A stretch of 64,000 bases of DNA from contig CM028919.1 of assembly GCA_016801845.1 (NCBI GenBank), forward strand, positions 1,950,001 through 2,014,000. Direction: 5' to 3'. Position numbers and translations under genes: made by a program. Positions within the stretch are counted from its first letter, which is position 1, and each line of letters begins with the position of its first letter. Shown piece after piece: positions 47,703-59,700 of this stretch. Below the pieces are notes generated by a model, which was given only the letters and a program-made list of their open reading frames with translations, was not told the DNA's origin and searched no databases. The stretch comes from Polydactylus sextarius (lineage: Eukaryota > Chordata > Actinopteri > Polynemidae).

Positions 47703-50700
47703 CTGAAGTCAAGGGCAGAAAAAAAGGAATAAATGTTAAAACAGTGTCACTATATATAGCACGAATTCCTCATCAGATGCAAAAAGTTGCATGTTGTTGG
47801 CAAGAAAATTTAAATTAAAGAGCATACCACATGGCGACTGAATAGTTTTCCATACAGCTGTGATGGAGTTCTTTGCTGAAAATGCCATCCAAGGAAACCA
47901 ACAGATGGAGAAGACACAGATGTAGTAAAACCATCTTTGCGGGAAGCAAAGCGGAAGCTCACATCAGTGAAACTTTGGCTCGTAATGTCAACATTGAGAT
48001 AATGGGACTCCCTGTAAAACAGTGAAACAGGCAGTTGAGGCATTTTGTAGTCCATTAGACCAAGTCATGAGTGAGAAGTCTTTTGAAAAAATGCAGTAAA
48101 AAGAAAACTTACATCGAATCAGCCATCGGGGCTTGGCGTTTTATCCTGAGAAGGAAAAACAGCTATAAGTCAACAATGATCCAACTAGGGGCATGTTAAA
48201 ACCGACTGATTTTACAGTACCTACTTTAAGGATTCACTTCTTCCTCAGACTTTCCCTCTTAACCTTAATACAAACTTAATATAAACTTAAGCTAAATGGT
48301 CTACGTGCCCCCATTTACGCTTTTCATGTACTTTTTGTGTCTCCAGCTAGGGTTAAATAAAACATTTTTGCTTTTTCACATATAGCTGGATTGCTAGTTA
48401 GCCAGATCTCAAATCTAAATAACAATGCTTCTTTACTTGTTGGCTCTTCTGCACTCCAGAAGGTGGTGGTATTGCACCAACAACACATGGAGTGAATGTG
48501 TATGTGTGTGGGTGGGTGGGTGTGTGCAGTAATATGTGTTACGTATAAACAGTTAGATTTATAAGATGGTGAGTGATGCACTTGCATTTGAAATTGAAAA
48601 AGTACAAAGTTACCTTACACACTCACCTCAGGTTTTTTACTAAATCATATTGCGAGTCGACATTCACATCACTGTGAACCAAGCTGCACTTCCCATTTAG
48701 TTGGATTGCTCCATTATCAAATCCAAGGGTCACAGTGGCTGAGGGAGCATTAGCAAAACAAATGATTACATATGATGTCATAGGTTTGGAAAAACCACAA
48801 AAAATTTTCTTATAAAATTATACATGTTTGCCAGTCTTACCAAAGAGGTTATATTCCAAGAACATCATGGTGGAGGTGCAGAAGGAAGTCAGTGAAGTTA
48901 CAAGGCTAGAGTCCTTCTTCTCCAGGTTTGTATTTGTTGAGATGTTGTAAATTGGGGAGGAGAGTTTTAAAGTACCACTGAGGGCACCAAAACCTGGGAT
49001 AAACACACTTGAAGGTAGATGCAGGGCTATTTCCGGGATTTCAATTCTTTGCTCTGGTATGACGATACTTGGAAATTCAAAGTTTGAAATCTGTCTTGTG
49101 ATTTCATTTAGGCTGATGGTATGTTCTCCAATGGCAAACGATTTTGGCAGTGTGAAAGACGAGATTGTAACATCATACTGTGGCATCTTGAATGACATGA
49201 ATGACATTTTCCCCCGTAGATACTCCGTGTTAATATCATAACTGGGCACTGATATTATTGGAAAACCAGGGAGCATAACTTCAAAGGCCTTGGTGGTGAT
49301 CACTTTTGGAATGTTCAAGTTTTTTGGATCAATTGTAAAAGAGTCCACATGCAAGTTTGTAAAAGGAATATCAAAGGCTGGAATTGAGATTGCAGGGGGA
49401 AGAGTGAGATGATCAGGGACATTAGCATTTTCAAATCGCATGTCAATGTTCCTTATGGAGTGTGGAATTTCTTTTACCCAAGACGGTACTGCAATGTTAA
49501 TCTCAGGAATGCTAAAAGTGACTCCATTTTCAAATATTTGAGATGGTATTGCATATTCCTGTCCATCCATGGTCTTTGAGTATGCAATGCCGCAAGAGAT
49601 GTTGAGGAATTGTAAGTTGTCTATATTGGTGACCAGGTCAAACTTGAGCACATCCCAGATGGTCTTCTGATAGACTGGAAGCTTAACTGACTTCAAAAAA
49701 GCTAGATGGCCTTCCACTGATTCAGCCAGTTCCATGCGTACCTCACTTTCATCATTTGCCATGACAAAATCAAAGGCATGGATGAGAGATGCCAACTGTT
49801 CCTTACCACTCCAGGTGAACATCTGCTTCTCTGAGATGATAGCAAGGTTGATGCTCTGAATGAGTTCAGCATCACCTAAAATACTTGGCTGGATTGCATC
49901 AATATTCAGCACAGTCTTGAAGGATGATAATGGAACACAATCTAGTTCTCCTTTCACAATGTGCCTTCCATTCGTAATAAAAGAAGCTAAATCGACATTG
50001 TTAGTGCTTGTGTAATCAACTGTTGCAATTATGCGTCGCAAAGAAACCTCTAAAGCTAAGCTGTTACTCAAATCAAACTGGAGGATGTTATTGTTTGAGC
50101 TTCGTTTTTGTTTCTCTTGTTTGTTAATGTTTGAGTTAAAGACCGTCCTAACAGCTGAACGCAGCCGGCGGGCATCGAGAAAGTAATTGGCCTCATTTTC
50201 TAAATCTCCACCAAAATTCCAATCTCTCATTACTGTTATGTCTGACTCTCCTTTGGTAAAGGACTCCAGTAACACATGGGAAGAAAGTCCCTCCAGTGTC
50301 CAGTTTGTAGCAAAGTTTCCTTTGCCTAAAGATTCAATCAAAGGAATATTAAACATATATTTCACTTTTTCCTTAAAAGCCATATTTGGGTTGGTCTTGG
50401 TATTTCCGCTGAGTTCCTGATTCAATTCTAATTTGAGGAAGGGTAAATTGATCTTTGCAGTATTAGCTACAGATGCTTCTATACTCCTTTTGGTGAGACT
50501 AACAGCACATTCATGGCTTGCTTTCATGTTGTCATGCTCCATGGACACAATTGTAGCCAGTTTTATTCCTCTCTTCTTTGTCAAACTAGTGGTGCCATCA
50601 ATTTTTCCGTTTAAAACGTCAAACACACTTGTTGAGGAAGCACCAAACCGGGCAATAATATCAGAAAGGTTGTAAAGACCAGCATTACCATTTAAGGTAA

Positions 50701-53700
50701 TTATATTGGATTTGAGGGAGAATTCACAGGTTATGTTACCCAAGGCTGGAATCACAATATTGTTCTGAATGGCTGGTAGTGTAAAGGAGGGCAGCTTTAT
50801 TTCACTTAAAGTGTCTGGCACATGAATGACAGGCATTCCCAATGATGGTAGGACAAGGGTATAGGATGGCACAGAGAAACCTAGTGCTGGAACTTTGAAA
50901 CTTGGTGTACTGACTTCTTTAGGAACAAAGTAGCTAAAAGCTGGCATTTCAGCCCTAAAGGCTGAAACTTGAATATCTAGTATTGGTATTTTGTATCCAG
51001 GTACAGTGAAGATTCTAGGAGGCAGTCCAGAAGTGTCAATTTTGTGTTTAATATACTGAGACTTTGCTTGATTATATGAATCTTTCAAAAGTGCAACTAC
51101 TTTATCTCTCCATTGTTCAAACTGAAATTGGATGTAATTGGCATTGTCACTAATTACATTGTAAATTGGTTCAAGGTGTAATTCATAGCTGTGCATATCT
51201 GGATTCTTGTAGTAATGCAGCTTTATGTCCATATCGAATGACTGTTGAGGAGTGATAAGCAAGGCTCTCAATCCAGCCTGTTCCCACAGAGAGAGCTGTC
51301 TGACTTCAGGAGTTGTAATTTCAAGGTAAGGTATGGTCATCTCTGGGACAGAGAGAGGAACAGTCAGAAAATCCAGATTAGCTTCTCCATTAGCTGATGA
51401 GTGAAAGAAGATATCCATTTCATTGTTTTCTGCTGTGAAGTTGTGATTGTACTTGTACTGGTTGAATCTTGCCAAGGCAAACCAAAATGCACGCTGTTTC
51501 TCAGAGTTTAGTATTACTCCATAATCATGCAAGAGATCCACCTTACCAGTGAGTTTCAGGGGAAGGAAAACCTTTGAGTTTACTTTATTCTTAACATTCA
51601 GCACAAGCTCAAAAGGATGTGCCATGAATTCCAATGAGTTGGACATAGATCCCATCAGACCTCCAGTGAATTCAGCATCATGCGAAGCGGTTAGTGCAAC
51701 TTTCAAGTCTCCAATGTGTGCCTCCCCATTTAAAACCATAAAGCTCTTCTTGACAGATGGTAATTCTGTTTCACATGTTGCTTCAACAGTGATATGACTT
51801 AAGAGTACTGATTCAGCAGTCAGTGTTTGCTTAAGTTTCAAAGCCTTACTGTCTGTTTCTCCAACAAAAGTTAATTTGGCAGTATTAAAATTAATGTTGA
51901 GTTTTAAATTGCTTGTGTGCGTACCTTCATCAGCATAGTCATTAATGTACCACTTTCCATTGCCAGTAGTTTCGCTGGTTACAGTAATCAAACCAGATTC
52001 TGTTGTGGCTACTACATTCTGTTTCAGTGATATCTGGCTTGAAGTTTCAAATGATGGGATGTCCAAATTGTGTTTGTAGGTTGTGTCCATGGTTGCAGAG
52101 ATTCCACTTTCCAATGTAAGTGCCATATTATTGACCAAGTCTGCTGTGTACATTTGGGTAGTGGCCTTGGTAACAGTCTTGGCAGAGGCCTCAGCAGAAG
52201 AGCCTGTAAGTGTTAAGGATCCTTCATGATCAATGGAGAAGGCCATATGAGTAGCTTTCACTGCTTCTTTGAATAACAACATCTTCATTCTGGGAGCTTC
52301 TAACTGGGCAGTGGCCTCAAAGGTGTGCTGAAGTGGCTCAATGGGTGACTGGGCATGAGAAGTGACGGTGGCTGTAAACTTAGGGTTTTTTGGTGAGGTT
52401 GTTGAGTTCCTAATTTCTCCTGTGGTCACAAGACTGTACTGAGGGGAGTTCACTTTAAATTCTCCATGTAATTTACCAAAAACTGGGATACAAATGTCGC
52501 TGGGAACCTCAGGTAATTTGATCTCTGGAATTGGAAGCATAGCAATTTCAAAATCATTCAGATTTAATTTTGGAATCTTGACGGCTGGAAATGTTATTTC
52601 TGAAAGAGTTATTTCTTGGAAGGTAATATCTGGTAGTTGAAATAGGTAGAGACATTTTAGATCACCAAATATTTCCTCAGGGTCTGGATATTTGATCTCG
52701 AATTGTTTGATTTCATCTATGATTGCAATAATCTTTGCTTTGATCTCATCAAAGTTTATGTTAATGGAAGGAATTGTATAGGAGTTCAGAACTGTGAACT
52801 CAGGGACTGAAATTTGAGTGGGGATGCTGATCTCCTGCAGTTTGTTGAGGTTGATTGTAAATGCTGGAATAACAAGGTCAGTGAGAGGTACAGTAAAAGA
52901 ACCGACTTCAAGTTCTGCTCTTTTCAATGCTCCCAGAACACCATCTGCAGCCTGTTGAATTTGGTTGATAATCTTGTTGTCTTTCACCAATTCTCTAATC
53001 TTCTCTATTAATTGGTCAAAATGTATAGAAATGTAGGCAACCATATTTTTGTAGGATTCACTTGCTCTGTGCAAATGAATATACATTTCATCTATGATAT
53101 CCATGTCTAGGATTCTTTGTCTGATATCATCTAGGATATCCTGCATTTTTATCTTAACATCATTGTAAAATGTAGTGTCTATCACATTTTTCATTTTTTT
53201 TAAGGCATCTGCCAGTTTTGTGTTCTTGAGCTCATCCAAAAATGTGAAGATAGAACTTTGAATCTCTTTGAAAAATTCTCTAATGGCTTCGATTTTTTGC
53301 ACTATCTCATATGTTTTAATCTGTTCATTGATATAATTTGTTAGTTCAGAGATTTTATTGTTGGTCTCATCAACAAATGCATTGTAGTCAAATTCCTTCA
53401 TTGACTTAACAATTGAAGAAATTCGTTCATTGAAGTCATCAATGCTTTTTTTAAAGTCAGTTGCTCTGAGCTGGCTTGTCACTCTGTGCAGAAATTGCAT
53501 AAGTTTATTATAATTTTGAACAAATTCAAAGCAGATAGATTTCAGAGCATCTACCACTGACTGCACAGTCTCTTCTATTTTTAACTCATCAATGAGAATC
53601 ACTATATGAGTTATTAATTCTTTGAATTTATCATCAAGATTGTATTTTAAAACTATATCTCTGATGTAGACATACACAGCACTAAGTTTGTTCGAGATTT

Positions 53701-56700
53701 CGTATTCATCAATCCAGTTGGTAATAACATCATTCATAGATTCAATCACCTTTGTTATGTCTGAATAGGGGACTTCATAAGATAGCTGCTCAACAAACAT
53801 GGCCAAGTCAAATGAAAGAATTCTAATAATGTAATTTCTTACATCTTGGAGAAACATTTTAACATCAAAGTTCTCAGTGACCTGTTTTATTTCAGACAGT
53901 TTGTCTTTGATTTTTTCTAATATTCTGTAGTTAGAATCAAGCTCTCGAAGCCATGCAGCACTGCTTTCTGAAAGCTTCTGTAAATCAATCTGTCTGATGA
54001 TGTCCTCGATGGCATGAAGCACTTTGATAAGTGACTTCTTAACTTGATACTTCTCATCAAAGGCTTGAAGCTGATTTCCTATATTCAAAAATGTATTTGT
54101 TATCGCATTGACATAATCTCCTTCCTTGAGATAGTCTTTGATCCTGAGGATGAGGTCTCTAATTTTGGTAGCAATGTCCATCACTGTATTCTCCAAATTC
54201 TTGCTCATGCCATTCATTACATGCTCCAGATCATCCATTGTTATAGTAAACTCATGCATCAAATAATCAAGTTTTGCTTTTACATGATTAACTTTGTTCT
54301 CCAAGTCCATGTATTGAAAAAAGTCATTCACCAGCACTGGCAGCCTGTCTAAATTAGATCTAAAGTCAGCAACCAGCTTAAAAACATCTAAGTCTTTAAG
54401 GAACTGTTGAAGTGATTCTAAGGCTTGTACAAGTGTGTTCTTGAGTTGCTCAAAAGCAACAGGAAGGCTCTCAAAGAATGGAATGTGAATGATGTGACAA
54501 TCACTGTTCTTGTCATACTTCAGGAAACCAGCCACACTGAATTCTTGTGTTTCAGGTAGTGATCTCTTGCCACGGCTCAGTTTGCTTAAAATGTCTGTCA
54601 ATATTGTTCCCGAAAACTCTAATCCAATCTTCTCAGGATTATTGTATGTACTGATGTCCTGGTTATAAGCATGGTTGTTCAGTTTAGATTTTATCTTCCA
54701 TGCCAAATTTTGTTCATTTGGTGTCAGGAGGCCATCAAATTTGTTGTCTAAATTAGTAGAAGACTCCCCACTTGGAAGCACATGTGTGGTTGATACGCGA
54801 CTGTCATGTGAGTACGCAAGAGCTAAAGGTTCAGCTTTAACCAGCAACTTGCTATACAGCTGTCCAGTGTGCTTTCCACGTAGATTAATTTCTCCATCAC
54901 TGTTAACAAGAGCATTGATTGTGAGGCTAAAAGGCAGTGCCATGGTGCGAATGGTGCTGTCAAAACGTAGAGGCTCAGACTTAATATGTGCTTCACAGTT
55001 TGACTTGGAGGAAAGTCCAGCAAACTCAAGTTCACAGCCATGACTTAGCTGAGCATCCATTACATCTCCAGACATGCTGTATTTGATTGTACCAGCCATA
55101 TCATCATAAGTGAGTTCATAGGTGTGTTTAACATTCTGTTCCTCTCCATATGCTCCCTTTATACTTCCACTCAGGTCCACTTTTATTGGCTCAAGCTTCA
55201 CGTGGCCCACGTTGTTTAAAGAGACATCATAAAATTTAAGGTCATTAGTCATATCCAATGACATTACAAATGGCTTCATATCAACTTTGGTATCCTGCTT
55301 ATAGTAAATATCTTCACAAATTAAGTTGTTAGTCTTGGAGCGGAGGGCTAGGGTCCACAGAGTAAGGGTTAATGTGTGGCTATTTTCTGTTTTCATCTGC
55401 TTCAGTGTTCCCATGGTGCTGCTCGTGAAGGTCAGAGCCCTACGGTTCAGCACAATATTCATGTTATTACTTGTAGATGCATCATATGCATAGCCCTTCA
55501 GGGCAGCATTCAAAGAGGCTTCCACAGCTGTCACTTTGCCCTCAATGTTCAGTTCTCCTCTGCTTTCATCAGCCATGGCTTTGGTCACAGAGAACAGAGA
55601 AGCGCCATTGCTGTCTAAGGCACCATTGAATATATTCTCCATTGTCACAGGGCTACACTGAATGCTGTTAGTTCCACTTATGGTCAGACCATTTCTATCA
55701 ACCATAACAGAGGCTTTGTGCAATCCACGGCCTGTGTCAAAGATGATGGAACCCTCAGAATTGACCTCAAGCCCATTTGAATCCAGAGTTCCTGTGATAA
55801 GTGAGTGTGCCCTGTTTTTGTCATCATCTGCCTGTGATTCAATTCTGAGGATGCCCATGTGGCTGGACACACCAAGTTCAACATTGTTACTGAGAGATTT
55901 ACCCATGGCTTTGGCAATAGCATTGCATTTTACAGTCAGTTGCGCATCCTTATACCTGAGCTCTGCTAAATGCTTGAGTATATCCTTCTGAACACTGGTT
56001 TTGGACACAATGTTCAACTCAGAGTTTGTATAGACTCCATGGATCATGTTGTGAACTTGAATTAATGGTGAGTCAAAGACAAAGGTGGACTCTCCTCTTC
56101 CCTCTTTATCTAGTGGACGCAGAGAGTAGCTGTGGGTGTAGGAGGTGTTGGTGTAGAATGAACCTATTGTAAGTAGCCCATCCATGGTGCCATCTCCAGA
56201 GACTTCATCTGAATCAAGGGTGGAAGTTGACTGAGCAGAGTAATAGATAGAGGCCTGCAAACCTAATGGACTAGAGGCCACAATCTTATAGTTGGCTTTT
56301 GCATTTAATTTGTTTGTTACCCTTACTGTTTCTAAGACACTGACACTTGTGTCAATGAGGCTGTGGCTGAAGGAACTGTTCAGAAGATACTTTAGATTAT
56401 CATCAGCTCTTCCTGTCATCATCCCAGTTCCTTGACACAGAAAAAAAACAATACTATTATCAGTGTCTTTAATGGGACTGGGAAATGTAGGAAAATATAA
56501 ACATTAGTTGCTGTACCTCATTCAAAGTTTGAATGAACCATATTTTTGACCAATCTTGAGAAAAGCTAAACCATTACTTCCAAATAATTATAACACTTAT
56601 ATTATAACTATTAACAATTTACAATTAACATTAAACAGAAACTGAAATATAAAAGAAAAACAAGCTTACCTTCAAGCTTGTATGCCAAAAGACTGAAGGG

Positions 56701-59700
56701 TGATTGAGCCATTGCCTTGTACTGTGCAACATAGCTTGGGACATCAACAGTATTGTTGCCCCCAGAGATGGAGCCCTCCCAGCTGTAGAGGTTACTACTG
56801 ATCTTGGTGGATGCTTCAGCCAGACCGAGAAGGGGTACAGTAAAATCCAAAGAAGGTGGTATAGTGACTTTTGGTAGTAGTAATGTATTGTCAGGGAGAT
56901 ATAGGCCTATAGCTGGTAAATCTACCAGGGGAAGAGACAACATTGTTGGGATGTTTAGTTCTTCTGACGTTTTGCCTCCAAGTGGGAGAGGTATTGAGAT
57001 TGCCATATTATCCTTGTTGAATTGGTATCGGAAGAGGCTGTCACTATTAAAGAAGAAATAATTAGTATGCTGAGTTAAGTTTAATTGGAAATATTTGCCA
57101 GCAAATTGTGTTCTTATACTTACATGTGCAAAAACAATTTCTCGGGCAGAGCTGGCAAGGTGAGGTCCGAGACACTTCTCTTACTTCGCAAGTTTGCAAG
57201 ATAGGGGATGCGTGCTGTTAATTTGTCCAGCCATATGTTACATGCCTTCGGAGCAACATGAAAAAAAAAATTATATCTCATTTTAAAGAAAAATTTTAAG
57301 GGTAAAAAGCACTCAGAGAATGTCCAATGTTCATTAATTTGACCGTTTGTAAAGTTTTAATCTGCAAAGTTAGAATCCTTCTGCTTGGACCTGTGGCACC
57401 ACCCACAGGTTAACCATGCTGAACTCAAAATTCAATTTTTTTGTAAATGGAACTGCACATGGATTTTAAGAATTACGGTGATTTATATCATTGGCTTTCA
57501 TGTCCATGCTATGTAATGTCTTTGTTAAATTTAAGGGATCCCTCTTAGGGAGTAGTAGCATATGTGGAAAAAGTTGTTAAGCCTGTTGTGTCTCTAAGTG
57601 AGCTGCATGAGGCTTAAATGTACAGTGAGCAATTTTTGGTGACATCACTTGTTGTCATTTGTACCAAACCAAACCAAAATAGAGAGCTAGTCGACCCTCC
57701 CTTCCACTTCCATCGTTCCCTTCGGTGTTTGTCTTGCATTACTTCAGAATGTCTGTTACTGTTGTGGTGTGTGGGATGTGCACCTTGTGTTTGTATTATA
57801 TTTTTTTAGAGCCTGGGCTGCAGAAGGTGACCTGACAGTTTTTTTTTTACAGTGTAGTTATGGGGTGGGCAGCAAGTGGTTCTTGAGAGGAGATGTTCAT
57901 TTAACATGATAACATGATGTAGATCCATGAAAAATCACTTTCTACAGCTTGATTACCTCAGAATGTCACTTCTGAATATGAACTGGTTAGACCTGAAGAC
58001 TACAAATTTGAAAGTTATAAAAATCTGATCTCATGCAGTCAAGCTCATTGAGCACTAGTGGCTACAGTTGCCACAATATGCATGACACACCTGAATCAGT
58101 GTTTGAATTGTCAGCAGTCAGGATGCATTGTTAGACTGATGCCAGGTTTTATATAATTAATGATTCTATCTTTGATGTTGGTCTTTTTATTCTTCTTTAA
58201 GCTAACTGCCTGAAATAACAAACAGGAAAACAGTGAAACTGACAAAATAAATTATTTGAAAAATGTAAATATGGTGTTAAATGTTGAAGCACTACCTCAA
58301 GTCCTTTGGCAACTATATGACGAAGTTTCATATCAGTCTTGGCCACCCTCTGGTCCAGGATCTCATCGATGACCTGTTGTAGCTGCCCATGATAATCCTC
58401 AATATCAGGGATCAATTTCTGAATTTCTGAATCCAAATCTGATTTCAGTTCCACCTCAAACTTGTCATCATCTTTGAAGAAAAGTTTGAATGCATCCATA
58501 AGCATACAAATTAATGAATGTTCTCACTGTGTTCTCTTTGCTGAATATGTGAATGATGTCTGACAGTTACCATATTTGAGTGAAGCTCTCTGTTTGTAAG
58601 ATGCCTCAAAGAGGTTGATCACAGTATCTAAGGCCATGAGCACATCCTCATCCTTCTTCAGGGTTGCAGTAACAGATGCATCAGTTTTCAGAGATGGAAT
58701 GACCATCTGGAGTTGCAGCATGGCGTCGTTCATTGCATCAAGACTACATTTTAAAAATAAAGAACATGAAGGTTGGTACTCAGTTTTGTTTCTCATCTGG
58801 CTAGGTGTGGCTAGGTAAGTAGAACAAGTGAGTAACCAATCAGCAGTCCATTTACCATCCACTTATTGCCTGAAGAGAAATTGTGTAGAGAGCCATCCAG
58901 CACAGCATAAGCCATTACAACCATCATTAGAAAGGACTGAAGTTTGTTTATCGAGTTATGTACCTTGTTCGTCCAACAAGACTTAGCTGTGGGATGTTCC
59001 TGTTGGTGACATCAATGTTGATACCTCGCAACTTCTTTCCCTTCATGTCACTGTCAGTTACAGCCAATTTGATGCCCGCCTCCACATCATAGTTGGGAAT
59101 AACAACCTCAGTTGTTAAAATTTTCTTATTTCGGTTGTATTTCACACCCACTATTGTCTCTGTAGAATCATCACCTAATAACAGCATATATAAAACCCAC
59201 ATAAATGTGATGGATGACATACATTTATAATATTTGCTAATACATATACAATGTTGGGAATGATATGGGAATAATCTTGTGGAGGCCTATATGTTCATTA
59301 TTTTTTGAGCATTAATGTTCACATACATGTCAAGCTTTGCCTTTGTTATTGCACGGCTTATATATATTTACATGCACAAATACACACAAAAAAATCATAA
59401 AGCTGTACCTTCAGCCTTCAGGATTAGTTTCAGAGACTCTACTTTCTGACGGCCTGATCTGACTGTCACTTCGGTGAGGGTGGCAGTGTACTCTGAAATG
59501 TCTCCTGTGGGCTGGAGCTCCAACGCAAACCTGAATGAAAAACACAAGTTTTATTAAATCTGCCTGTCTGGTTAAACCTGCTGCCTGTCTTGTTCTGTGT
59601 AGATATACCGATATATACAGATAACACCATTGTATTCCAGCAACAGATTTCAAATAAAATTTGTGAAGGAGCATCCTCTTACTTGGTTTCTCCAGTCAGG

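Noticed and set aside
49059..56000. Many antisense open frames of 60-122 residues inside the APOB giant exon
   Set aside because: Shadows of a long coding exon; no independent codon or splice support.
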